Source of the DNA: CAYNSX01 sp964400165
GTDB taxonomy: Bacteria; Armatimonadota; Hebobacteria; CAYNSX01
NCBI GenBank assembly: GCA_964400165.1
Contig: CAYNSX010000020.1
Location: 1-41,276, forward strand
Length of the DNA stretch: 41,276 nt
Direction: 5' to 3'
This document shows positions 23,795 through 32,099 of the stretch, in pieces. A program made the translations under genes and the position numbers. Each line of letters opens with the position of its first letter. Positions within the stretch are counted from its first letter, which is position 1. The notes under the pieces are model-generated. The model made no database searches and was not told the origin of the DNA. It saw only the letters and a list, made by a program, of their open reading frames with translations.

Positions 23795-24585
23795 CGGCCG
23801 CCGCCGACGGCAGCGGCGCCGGGCTGGCCATCTGGGCCGAAGGGCTGGTCAAGCACTTCGACAAGGTCCAGGCGGTCAACGGCGTCGACCTGGAGGTGAA
23901 GACGGGCGAATTCTTCGGTTTCGTCGGGCCCAACGGCGCGGGCAAGACGACCACCATCAAGATGCTCATCGGCGCGCTGCGGCCGACGGCGGGCCAGGCG
24001 CGGGTGGCGGGCTTTGATGTCGCCGCGCAGCCGCTGGAAGTGAAGCGGCGCATCGGCGTGATGCCGGAAGAGCCGGCACTGTACGAGCGCCTGACGGGGC
24101 GCGAGTTTGTCATCTTCGCCGGGCAGATGCACGGCCTGACGCGGGACGAGGCCTACAAGCGCACGGACGATTTGTTCGAATTGATCGAACTGGGCGCCGC
24201 CGCCGACCGGCTGATCGTGGACTATTCGCACGGGATGCGAAAGAAGGTGGCGCTGTCGGCGGCGGTCATTCACGCGCCGCAGGTGCTCTTCCTCGACGAG
24301 CCGTTCCAGGGCGTCGATGCGGTGTCGGGGCGGGTGGTGCGCGATGTGTTGAAGTTGATGGTGCGGCGCGGGGCGACGGTGTTTTTCACTTCGCACATCA
24401 TGGAGACCGTCGAGCGGCTGTGCGACCGGATGGCGGTGATTGACCACGGGCGCGTGGTGGGCGTCGGCACGCTGGAGACGCTGCGAGCGCGGGCGGCCGA
24501 GGGCGCGCACGCCACCCTGGAAGATGTGTTCGTGCGGCTGGTGCGCGGGAGCGAAGAGGAAACGGTGGACTTGGAGTGGCTGTAA
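23770..24585 (+). CDS. ABC-2 type exporter, ATP-binding protein
   Basis: 271 aa. The nucleotide-binding domain has Walker A GPNGAGKT (53-60), the signature region YSHGMRKKVALSAAV (an SxG variant of LSGGQ, common in ABC-2 ATPases), Walker B VLFLDEP and the H-loop FFTSHIMETVERL. The order and the phrase ALYERLTGREFVIFAG are typical of the CcmA/DrrA-like class that energises efflux of lipids, drugs or peptides. The C-terminal tail (ATLEDVFVRLVRG) is the usual regulatory end. Its stop overlaps the permease GTG by ten bases. Confidence 0.93.
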   Translation: MSVTEQQLTAAADGSGAGLAIWAEGLVKHFDKVQAVNGVDLEVKTGEFFGFVGPNGAGKTTTIKMLIGALRPTAGQARVAGFDVAAQPLEVKRRIGVMPEEPALYERLTGREFVIFAGQMHGLTRDEAYKRTDDLFELIELGAAADRLIVDYSHGMRKKVALSAAVIHAPQVLFLDEPFQGVDAVSGRVVRDVLKLMVRRGATVFFTSHIMETVERLCDRMAVIDHGRVVGVGTLETLRARAAEGAHATLEDVFVRLVRGSEEETVDLEWL

Positions 24586-26237
24586 CGGCGGCGGCGCCGC
24601 CCTGGCTGCGCCAGTTGGTGTGGCTGCGCTGGGTGCTTGGAGTGCGGGGGATGACGGCGGGCGGCGGGCGGGTGGCGGGGCTGGTTCTGTTTCTGCTGGC
24701 GTCGGTGCCCGGGTCGTTGGCGGGCGCCGGGGGGCTGCTGTTCGCTCTCCACTACTTCGATGGCGTCGCCCAGCAGCGCATCCTGCAGGCGGCCCTGACG
24801 CTCTTGTACCTGTGGGGCCTGGCGGCGCCGCTGGTCGGCTATGCCTGGGTGGAAGTCCACGCCGCCGCGCCCCTGCTGATGTATCCCATCACGCCGCGGC
24901 AGCTGTTTGTCGGCAACGTGGTGTCGGCGCTGGTGCAGCCGGCGGTCCTGGTGGCGTTGCCGCTGTTCTTGGCGCTGGCGATTTCGGCGCTGACGGTGCC
25001 GGGAATCCTGGTGGGCTTGGTGGCAGTCGGGCTGCTGGTGATTCACCTGTTGGGGATGAGCCAGGTGCTGTCGATGGTGTTGAGCACGGCGCTGGCGACG
25101 CGGCGGGCGCGGGACATCGGGTTCCTGTTCGCCACCATCCTGCCGCTGGGGTTCTCGCTCGTCTGGGTGGTGATCGCGCAGCGGCTCGATCAGGGCACGG
25201 TCGAGTGGAGCTCGGTGCTCGAGCACCCGGCCTGGGGGGGTGTCTCGTTCCTGCCGCCCGGATGGGCGGCGATGGCCATCCGCGGCGCGATGCGGGGTGA
25301 GGCGGCGCCGGTGCTGCTCGGCCTCGGGCTGCTGGCGCTGGCGGTGGTGGTGACGATGGCGCTGGGCGGCATTGCCATCCGCCGGGTGGCCGCCGGCGAA
25401 GAGGGGTCGGAGAGCGCGGGGACGGTTTCGCCCCTGGTGGCGCGGCGCGGGATCGTGCGGCTGGGCGACCCGGTCTTCGACGCGCTGGTGAACAAGGAAC
25501 TGGTGATGCTGTGGCGCGACCCGCGCACGCGGATGGCAATGGCGGGGACGCTGTTCACGGTGGCGCTGATGGCGGTGCTGCACTTCTTCGTCGTGCGCCG
25601 CGAGTCGGATTTGGCAATGGAGGTGGTGGTGTTGCGCCCGACGATGCTGGCGGGCGCGGCGACCATCCTGGTGATGACGCAGACGGCGCAACTGATGAAC
25701 GCCTTCGGCTACGAGGGCCGCGGCCTGCAATCGGTGTTCGTGACGCCGGCGCCGCGGTGGAAAATTCTGGCCGCCAAGAATGTCGCGCAAGTCTCGGTGA
25801 TGAGCGGGCTGAACTTGATCGGACTGCTGACGCTGGGCGCCATCTTCAATCAACTGTTCGCGGCAGTGCTGGTATGGCTGGTGACGATGGTGCTGCTGCT
25901 GGTGGTGGCGGCGGGGGGCAATCTCGTGTCGGTGTTGCTGCCGTTTCCGTTGATGGGGATGCGACGGCGGAGCGTGCGCTCGACGCCGGTCTGGCGCGCG
26001 GTGATGACGGAGGTGTTGAAACTGTGCGGCTTCACGGCGCTGCTGCTGCTGGCGCTGCCGCCGGGGCTGGTGGTCGTAGCGGCATGGGCGTGGTCGCCGG
26101 CGGCGGCGATCGGGCTGGCGGCGCTGGCGCTGGTGTATGCCGCGGCGCTGTATACGGTGGCGCTGGCGGGGGCGAGCGCGCTGCTCCTGCGGCGCGAGGC
26201 GGCGGTGGCACAGGCGGTCGGCCGGGCGGAAGGGTAA
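24576..26237 (+). CDS. ABC-2 type exporter, membrane permease
   Basis: 553 aa with a GTG start inside the end of the ATPase gene. It has roughly twelve hydrophobic helices in two blocks separated by a soluble stretch near residues 265-315 (GIAIRRVAAGEEGSESAGTV). That is the size of the large one-piece ABC-2 permeases rather than the usual six-helix half. PRWKILAAKNVAQVSVMSGL is the conserved cytoplasmic coupling region. Together with the preceding ATPase it forms one exporter whose cargo is not shown. Confidence 0.85.
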   Translation: MAVTAAAPPWLRQLVWLRWVLGVRGMTAGGGRVAGLVLFLLASVPGSLAGAGGLLFALHYFDGVAQQRILQAALTLLYLWGLAAPLVGYAWVEVHAAAPLLMYPITPRQLFVGNVVSALVQPAVLVALPLFLALAISALTVPGILVGLVAVGLLVIHLLGMSQVLSMVLSTALATRRARDIGFLFATILPLGFSLVWVVIAQRLDQGTVEWSSVLEHPAWGGVSFLPPGWAAMAIRGAMRGEAAPVLLGLGLLALAVVVTMALGGIAIRRVAAGEEGSESAGTVSPLVARRGIVRLGDPVFDALVNKELVMLWRDPRTRMAMAGTLFTVALMAVLHFFVVRRESDLAMEVVVLRPTMLAGAATILVMTQTAQLMNAFGYEGRGLQSVFVTPAPRWKILAAKNVAQVSVMSGLNLIGLLTLGAIFNQLFAAVLVWLVTMVLLLVVAAGGNLVSVLLPFPLMGMRRRSVRSTPVWRAVMTEVLKLCGFTALLLLALPPGLVVVAAWAWSPAAAIGLAALALVYAAALYTVALAGASALLLRREAAVAQAVGRAEG

Positions 26238-26281
26238 CCGCAGGGAACTTCGGCCGCCGCGCCGCCGTCGAACGGGAAGAG

Positions 26282-26359
26282 TGGTCGGGGTGGGCAGATT
26301 CGAACTGCCGGCCTCACGGTCCCGAACCGTGCGCTCTAACCAAGCTGAGCTACACCCCG
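26282..26359 (-). tRNA. tRNA-Pro (anticodon CGG)
   Basis: A minus-strand cloverleaf with acceptor CGGGGTG/CACCCCG. The anticodon loop TTCGGGA gives CGG, reading CCG. The T loop is TTCGAAT and a CCA is encoded at 26282-26284. It lies antisense between the exporter permease and the next plus-strand gene. Confidence 0.95.
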
Positions 26360-26453
26360 GTGCGCTCTGCTATAGCATATCAGGGAGGAGCGAACAACCG
26401 CCCGCCGGGCGGCGGTTTGGGATATGATGGGCACGGAGAAACTGGGGTAGGCG

Positions 26454-27002
26454 ATGGTGCACACTCGGTCCAAACTGTTTGTGCTGGGCGCGCTGGTGGT
26501 GGTCTTGGCCGGCGTGGCGACGGTCGATGTCCTCGATCAGCGGGCGGAAGTCGACAAGTCGAAGATTAAGGTCACGCCGAGCCCCGACCAGACGATTCCG
26601 AAAGTCAGCCATCCGCACCAAGGGTCGACGCCCGGTTTTTATCCCAAGATTCTCGTTGACATTTCCTTCGTCGGCGAATCGCTCTGGGCGGCGAAACTGC
26701 TGACCGATCTGAAGGCAATGGCGGCGCTCGATCCGACAAAACTGAAGGTGGCGTGGACGGTGCCCGCCAATCCGGCGCCGGCCGAGCCGCCGGGCGGGAT
26801 GTATGTCATCAATGACGGCAAGGAATTGGGCCTGGTGATGCCGACCGCGGCGGATTTGCAGAAAGTGCCGAAGGGCTACACGGGCTATCTGACCGACGAC
26901 TTTCTCAAGCATGTGGACGGGCTCCGGAATATGGAGAAACTGCCGTGGAAGCCGGGCGCGTCGCGGTTGACGAAACCGGAATTGGCCGGACAACCGCAGT
27001 GA
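26454..27002 (+). CDS. Membrane-anchored protein of unknown function
   Basis: 182 aa. An N-terminal helix LFVLGALVVVLAGVATVDVL (residues 8-27) after basic residues suggests a single-pass anchor with the rest outside the cytoplasm. The outer part starts with a Lys/Pro-rich linker (VDKSKIKVTPSPDQTIPK). It then has an alpha/beta-like segment (KILVDISFVGESLWAAKLL, KLKVAWTVPANPAP, GMYVINDGKELGLVM) that loosely recalls a thioredoxin-type fold but lacks any cysteine. GGGGTAGG lies four bases before the ATG. It is followed 33 bases later by the DUF58 operon. No family recognised. Confidence 0.7.
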   Translation: MVHTRSKLFVLGALVVVLAGVATVDVLDQRAEVDKSKIKVTPSPDQTIPKVSHPHQGSTPGFYPKILVDISFVGESLWAAKLLTDLKAMAALDPTKLKVAWTVPANPAPAEPPGGMYVINDGKELGLVMPTAADLQKVPKGYTGYLTDDFLKHVDGLRNMEKLPWKPGASRLTKPELAGQPQ

Positions 27003-27035
27003 TTTGGCCCGGGCGCGCCGCGTAATCCGCCGCCC

Positions 27036-28265
27036 ATGTCGTACCCCTTCCTGACCATCTTCCTCGCCAGTCTATTCCTCGGCGCCGTCTACATGACGCT
27101 GAAACGCGAGCAACTGCTCTTCATGACCATGTTGCTGGTGGCCCTGGGGACGCTCTGCTTCGCCATCGCCCAGTTGTCGCGCAAGTGGATCCGCGTCCGC
27201 CGGACTGTGCAAGACCGGGTGAGCGAGGGACACACAGTGCGGGTGCTGCTCGAGGTGCGAAACGGCGGCACACTGCCCCGGTTCGGCATCACGCTGGTGG
27301 ACGAAGTGAGCCCGTGGCTGAAACGGCACGGGCAAACGGTTCGCTACTTGCCGGTGCTGTGGCCGAAGCGCACGGTGATGCTCGAATACGACTTGCTGGC
27401 GGACCGGCGCGGGGTACACCCGGTTGGGCCGCTGCGGCTGCGGCTGGGCGACCCGCTGGAGATGTTTCAGCGAGTGACGCGGGTGGGCGAGGAATCGGCG
27501 GCGGTGGTGTACCCGCAAGTGGTGACGCTGCCGGCGCCCATGGGCGGGCAGACTCCGTTCGCGCCGGGGTTGAGCGAGCAGCGGTCGGCGCTCGGCACCG
27601 GGACGGACTTTTACGGCATCCGCGAATATCAGCCCGGCGATGAGTTGCGCCGCATCCACTGGAAGGCGACGGCGCGGCGCAATCGGCTGGCGGTCGTCGA
27701 GTTCGAAGAAAACCTCACCGGCAACCTGACGGTCCTGCTCGATGCCGAGGCGGGCAATGACTTCGGGGAGGGCAAGGATACTTCGTTCGAACTGGCGGTC
27801 AGGATTGCGGCCGCGTTGATCAATGACTCCCTGCAGCAGGGGACGACGGTCCGCCTGTTCGCGGAATGTAACGACCGGACCTACGACATCGAAGCGGGCG
27901 CAAACGAGTCGCTCGACCTCTTCCTGGAGACACTGGCGCGCGTGGAGGCCAACGGGGATACCCCCGTGGTCGCGCTGGCCATGGAATTGGCGCTGGGCAA
28001 TCCGGCCGGCGAAACGGTGGCGCTGATCACGGCGAAGCCGCACGAGGCGCTGGTGGAAGTGACGCTGGCGATGCAGCGGGCGGGACTCGACCCGGTGGTG
28101 ATTCTGGTGGACGCGGCGAGTTTCGATTTGAAGGCGCCGCGCACGGCGGCGGCGGTGGCGGCCGAGGCGCTCGCGCAGGCAGGCACGAAGTCATACTTGG
28201 TGCATAAAGGCGCGTCGGTGGCGGCGGCGCTCCTGGAGATGCGCGATGGTTACGGCCGCCAGTAG
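27036..28265 (+). CDS. DUF58 domain-containing protein
   Basis: 409 aa. Two N-terminal hydrophobic segments (FLTIFLASLFLGAVYMTL and LFMTMLLVALGTLCFAIA) are followed by a beta-rich region. The diagnostic DUF58 block is GDELRRIHWKATARRN with VVEFEENLTGNLTVLLDAE, and the C-terminal part has a von Willebrand A-like character. DUF58 proteins usually sit beside MoxR ATPases and transglutaminases and are thought to act in envelope or protein-assembly functions; no MoxR gene is present here. TAATCC seven bases before the ATG and the lack of a ribosome site hint at a leaderless start. The gene overlaps the transglutaminase gene by 20 bases. Confidence 0.9.
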   Translation: MSYPFLTIFLASLFLGAVYMTLKREQLLFMTMLLVALGTLCFAIAQLSRKWIRVRRTVQDRVSEGHTVRVLLEVRNGGTLPRFGITLVDEVSPWLKRHGQTVRYLPVLWPKRTVMLEYDLLADRRGVHPVGPLRLRLGDPLEMFQRVTRVGEESAAVVYPQVVTLPAPMGGQTPFAPGLSEQRSALGTGTDFYGIREYQPGDELRRIHWKATARRNRLAVVEFEENLTGNLTVLLDAEAGNDFGEGKDTSFELAVRIAAALINDSLQQGTTVRLFAECNDRTYDIEAGANESLDLFLETLARVEANGDTPVVALAMELALGNPAGETVALITAKPHEALVEVTLAMQRAGLDPVVILVDAASFDLKAPRTAAAVAAEALAQAGTKSYLVHKGASVAAALLEMRDGYGRQ

Positions 28266-30360
28266 GCCGCGCGAAGTGCCGTGGGTGGAGTTATTACCGC
28301 TGTATTTGGGCGGCTTCATCGCCACGTTTGCGTGCGTCGTGTCGGTGACGCAGGCGGTGGCCATCCCGGGTTTCGCGGCGGTGGCGGGCGGCGTGGCGTT
28401 CGTCGGTCTGGCGTTGAGTTTCTGGATGCGGCTGCGGGGCGTCAGTCCCAACACCGGCCTGATGCTGGTGATCGGCCTGCTGGCCGTCGTGGCACTGTCG
28501 TGGCAGTTGGGCGTGACCGATGTCGTGCGGCGGCAGGTGTTCGTGCCGGTGCCGCTGATGGGCGACGCCGGGGTGGCCGTCGTGCTGGCGCTGATGATGG
28601 TGATGGGCTGCTTCGGCGCGCTGCGCAATGAGGTGATTGCCGCCATCCTGGTGCCCGGACTGGCGGCGCAAGGGGTGATGGGCGGGGCGGTGCTGGCGGG
28701 CGAAATTGTCCTGTCGTTCCTCATCTTTCTGCTGGCGAGCGTGTATGTGCTGGCGTCAGTGCACTATTTGCGCTGGCGCGCGGCGGACGGCGTACCGTCC
28801 CGGCCGTCGCCGATCGTTTGGGCGCGCAACAATGCGATGGTGGCGCTGCAGGTATTCTTGGGGACGCTGGCGCTCGGGGTGCTGTTTTCGGCGGGGTTTG
28901 GCATCAGTCTCGGGCGGCTGATCAGTCTGTTCGAGCCGCAGGTGCAACGCGTGACGCGCGAGCTGGACCCGGAGCAGATGCGGCACTCGTGGCTCGAGTT
29001 TGCGGCCACCTTCGACTTGGGGCGGGGGCCGGTCGCGCTGTCGGAAGAGCCCGTGATGTATGTGAAAGGCGACTTGGTGGGACGGCACCGCGCCCTGGTG
29101 TATCAGGGCTATGATCGGGGCCGCTGGTCGGTGTCGGCGAGCACGCGGGAGCGCGCGATTCCAATGCGTGGCGCGCCGGTGGCGATCGAGGCGCTGCCGT
29201 TCCCCGGGGCGGTGCGCCAGACGCAACAGGAATTCCGGATGGTGAACTCCGCCTCCCAGTTGTTCTTGAGCGGCCGGCCGATTCAACTCGATGTGACGCC
29301 GTCGCGGGACGAGGCGATGGTGTACACGAACGATGATGGTTTTGTGCTGCGCGTCGACCCGGGGGTGACGGCGTACAAGGTGACGGTCGAAACACCCCGA
29401 GGGACGGCGCAGCCGGTCGGGTATCCGGCGTCCGACATCCTGGCCCTGCGGCCGTGGATGGAATTGCCGGTCGGGCTTGACCCGCGCGTCGCCACCCTGG
29501 CGCGCGACATCACGCGCGGCGAGTCGTCGCCGGCGCGCCAGGCGGAACTGATTCAGCGGTATCTGCTGAACAACTTCTCGTATCGCATCGACCCGGCGCC
29601 AATGCCGCCGAATGTGGAGCCGGTGACCTATTTCCTGTTCGAGCAACGCGAAGGCTTCTGCGAAATCTACGCGGCGGCGATGACCGTGATGCTGCGGACG
29701 CTGCACATCCCGGCGCGGGTGGCGGTGGGTTACGCGAACGGCGAGTGGGACGAGACGACCGGCTCATTTCTGGTGCGACAGAACGATGCACACGCCTGGG
29801 TGGAGGCCTATCTGCCGGGGATTGGGTGGGCGGAGTTCGACCCGACGCCGCCCTACGAACCCCCGACCTCCCCGCTCCCGCGCGAGCGTGTCGGGCAGTC
29901 GCCCTGGTGGGCGGCGATCGGCCGCTTGGCGCTGCCGGCGACGCTGATTGCGCTCGGGGTGGCGCTGCTGGCGGTGGGGTTCTGGCCGCGCTGGCGGCCA
30001 GTCCGCGCGGCGGTGAGTGTGCGGGCCTGGGGCCGGGCGCAACGGCAGGTGTTCGCGGCGTATCGGGCGGCATTGGAATGCTTGTCGGGCGCCGGGCTGC
30101 GCCACCGCCGCTGGGAGACGCCGCGCGAATATGCGACCCGATGCCGCGACCGAATGGCCGAGTCGTCCTTGAGCGCGCTGGCGCCGGCGTTGGACGATCT
30201 GACGGGTGTCTTTATCGAGTCGCGGTATGCGCAGGACGACAGTGCCGCGTCGGCGGCGCGGGCGGTACGCGCCGGCACGACGATCCGATCGGTGTTGCGC
30301 CGCGAGCGCGGGGCCTCGCGCGCGTTGCGCCGGCAGTTGTCACGCGATGGCCGCGCGTAA
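28246..30360 (+). CDS. TgpA-like membrane transglutaminase-fold protein
   Basis: 704 aa. The first 230 residues hold about six to seven transmembrane helices (the DUF3488/TgpA N-terminal region). A periplasmic part follows with a transglutaminase-like core. Its catalytic triad is readable: Cys472 in EGFCEIYAAAM, His516 in NDAHAWVEAYLPG and Asp532 in AEFDPTPP. Another helix follows (LALPATLIALGVALLAVGFW, near 565), then a C-terminal DUF4129-like tail (PREYATRCRD). TgpA in Pseudomonas is an essential periplasmic-facing enzyme; the natural substrate is not known. GGAG lies eight bases before the ATG, inside the DUF58 gene. Confidence 0.92.
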   Translation: MVTAASRPREVPWVELLPLYLGGFIATFACVVSVTQAVAIPGFAAVAGGVAFVGLALSFWMRLRGVSPNTGLMLVIGLLAVVALSWQLGVTDVVRRQVFVPVPLMGDAGVAVVLALMMVMGCFGALRNEVIAAILVPGLAAQGVMGGAVLAGEIVLSFLIFLLASVYVLASVHYLRWRAADGVPSRPSPIVWARNNAMVALQVFLGTLALGVLFSAGFGISLGRLISLFEPQVQRVTRELDPEQMRHSWLEFAATFDLGRGPVALSEEPVMYVKGDLVGRHRALVYQGYDRGRWSVSASTRERAIPMRGAPVAIEALPFPGAVRQTQQEFRMVNSASQLFLSGRPIQLDVTPSRDEAMVYTNDDGFVLRVDPGVTAYKVTVETPRGTAQPVGYPASDILALRPWMELPVGLDPRVATLARDITRGESSPARQAELIQRYLLNNFSYRIDPAPMPPNVEPVTYFLFEQREGFCEIYAAAMTVMLRTLHIPARVAVGYANGEWDETTGSFLVRQNDAHAWVEAYLPGIGWAEFDPTPPYEPPTSPLPRERVGQSPWWAAIGRLALPATLIALGVALLAVGFWPRWRPVRAAVSVRAWGRAQRQVFAAYRAALECLSGAGLRHRRWETPREYATRCRDRMAESSLSALAPALDDLTGVFIESRYAQDDSAASAARAVRAGTTIRSVLRRERGASRALRRQLSRDGRA

Positions 30361-31447
30361 CGCGCCGTCGCCGGCGCTGATCCTGCATCCGGGCGCGGCG
30401 CTCGCCGCCGCCGACTTGCCGCGCTGTGTGCTCGTGTGCGCCCCGTCGCCGCTGGGCGATGAGGCCATCGCGGAACTCGTCACAGCGATCGCGGCGGGCG
30501 GCGCGGGCGTGCTGCGCGGCACGCTGGACGGCGCGGAAGTGACGCCGCCGGTGCTCCATGCCGAACTCGGCACGGCGTCGCTCAACTTCGGCGATGTGCG
30601 CCTGATGGTGTTGCGCGATGCGCAGGAACTCACCGCCGAAGCGCAGACAACGCTCGCCGCGCTGCTGCCGCGGGTGCCCGACGGGACCCTGCTACTGTTG
30701 TGGGTGACGCACGCCGCCGCGCCGAAGTGGGGCAAAGCGCTGGCGCAGGCGGCCGAGCAGTCGGCGCGGCGGTTCGAAGTGGCGGCGCCGTCGCGCGACT
30801 TGGCGTCCTGGGTGCGCGGGCGGGCGCACCGTTACGGCGGCCGCCTGACCACCGAGGCCGCGCAATGGCTGGTGAACAGCGTCGGCGACAACCTGTTGCA
30901 ACTCGACCAAGAGGCGCAAAAACTGGCACTGCTCTCCGCGGGCGGGGGCGGCGGCGACATCACGGCGGCCGTGGTGGATGCGTCAGTGACGCCGAGTGCG
31001 ACCGCAAGCGTCTTCCGCTTGATAGACGCGGTCGGCGCCGCCGAACGCGACCGGGCCCTGACGCGGTTGCACGAATTGCGCTCGCGGGGCAACGAGTCGG
31101 CTATCGGCTTCGTGGCGTTGCTGGGGCGGCACTTCCGGTTCCTGTGGCAAGCGCGGGTGCTGTCGGAGGCGGGGTGGCGCGGTGACGCTGGGTTGTTCCC
31201 GCCGGGTGCGTTGCCGCTGCTGCCCGGGCGGGGACCGATCAGTCTGGCAGAGTTTCTGAAGCGGCAGCGCTGGCTCGGGCGACAGTTTCACGCGCAGGCG
31301 CAGCGGTTCACGATGGCGCAACTGACCCGTGTGATCCCGCGCTTGCTGGCCGCCGACCTGGCGCTCAAGCGCGGGCCGTCGGACGCGGGCGAGGACGCCA
31401 TTCTGCAGGAACTCGTGCTGGACCTTTGTGGGCTGCCCGGCAAGTGA
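30347..31447 (+). CDS. holA: DNA polymerase III delta subunit
   Basis: 366 aa from the ATG at 30347, which overlaps the transglutaminase gene by 14 bases. Delta is the clamp-loader subunit that opens the sliding clamp. The sequence has the expected layout: an N-terminal Rossmann-like part with LRDAQELTAEAQTTLAALL, and the conserved middle segment LVNSVGDNLLQLDQEAQKLAL. SATASVFRLIDAVG and the C-terminal helical collar, including GRHFRFLWQARVL and RQFHAQAQRFTMAQL, complete it. It lacks P-loop residues, as delta always does. Its position inside an envelope-gene chain is unusual and probably reflects genome compaction. Confidence 0.9.
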   Translation: MAARNAPSPALILHPGAALAAADLPRCVLVCAPSPLGDEAIAELVTAIAAGGAGVLRGTLDGAEVTPPVLHAELGTASLNFGDVRLMVLRDAQELTAEAQTTLAALLPRVPDGTLLLLWVTHAAAPKWGKALAQAAEQSARRFEVAAPSRDLASWVRGRAHRYGGRLTTEAAQWLVNSVGDNLLQLDQEAQKLALLSAGGGGGDITAAVVDASVTPSATASVFRLIDAVGAAERDRALTRLHELRSRGNESAIGFVALLGRHFRFLWQARVLSEAGWRGDAGLFPPGALPLLPGRGPISLAEFLKRQRWLGRQFHAQAQRFTMAQLTRVIPRLLAADLALKRGPSDAGEDAILQELVLDLCGLPGK

Positions 31448-31734
31448 CCGCGGCCGTCCGCTTGCAGGTGCGCGTGACGGGTCAGGTGCAGCAGGTGGGG
31501 TTTCGGGTGTTCACGCGGCAGGCGGCGCAGACACTGGGCGTGAACGGTGTCGTGCGGAATACCGGCGACGGCGGAGTGGAAGTGATCGCAGAGGGGGAGC
31601 GCCCGGCGTTGGAGCGGCTGCTGGCGCAGGTGCGCACCGGACCGCGGGCGGCGCGGGTGGAGGGGGTGCTGGTGTCGTGGAGCGCGGCGACCGGCGTGTT
31701 TCGCGGCTTCGGGGTGGAGGCGGCGCGGTTCTAA
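31444..31734 (+). CDS. acyP: Acylphosphatase
   Basis: 96 aa with a GTG start that overlaps the holA stop (GTGA). It hydrolyses acyl phosphates such as acetyl- or carbamoyl-phosphate. The active-site block VTGQVQQVGFRVFTRQ contains the phosphate-binding Arg21, and GVVRNTGDGGVEV contains the catalytic Asn39; the spacing matches the family. Its last four bases overlap the convergent yraN gene. Confidence 0.95.
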   Translation: MTAAVRLQVRVTGQVQQVGFRVFTRQAAQTLGVNGVVRNTGDGGVEVIAEGERPALERLLAQVRTGPRAARVEGVLVSWSAATGVFRGFGVEAARF

Positions 31735-32099
31735 CCCGGGTCGGGGAAGGCGGCTTTTATATGCCGGATGTCGCGGACTCCACGGCCGCGCAGGACCACC
31801 TCGATGATGTCGAAGCGGCTCGGAGGGGTCTGCCGGCCGCGCGCCAGGAATCGATGCGCGGCGCGCGCCACACGCCGCTGCTTGGCGGCTGTCACGGTGA
31901 GTTGCGGCGGATATTCGTCGTCGCGACTGCGGCACTTCACTTCGACGAAACAGACGACACCGGCGCGTTCGGCGATCAGGTCCACTTCGCCGACGGGCGT
32001 GCGGAAGTTCGCGGTCAGGATGCGATAGCCGCGCGCTTCGAGGAACCGCCGGGCGGCGGCTTCGCCGCGCCGTGCCGTGTCGGCGCGGGCGGAGGGCAT
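31731..32099 (-). CDS. yraN: UPF0102 (YraN) endonuclease-like protein
   Basis: 122 aa. RRGEAAARRFLEARGYRIL is the family's N-terminal helix. GEVDLIAE and FVEVKCRS give the PD-(D/E)XK-like residues (Asp/Glu and Glu-x-Lys) of a predicted nuclease. The start overlaps the TPR gene stop by ATGA, so it belongs to that transcript. It is usually found near ribonuclease HII and DNA-processing genes, which are absent here; its exact role is unknown. Confidence 0.93.
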   Translation of the reverse strand: MPSARADTARRGEAAARRFLEARGYRILTANFRTPVGEVDLIAERAGVVCFVEVKCRSRDDEYPPQLTVTAAKQRRVARAAHRFLARGRQTPPSRFDIIEVVLRGRGVRDIRHIKAAFPDPG

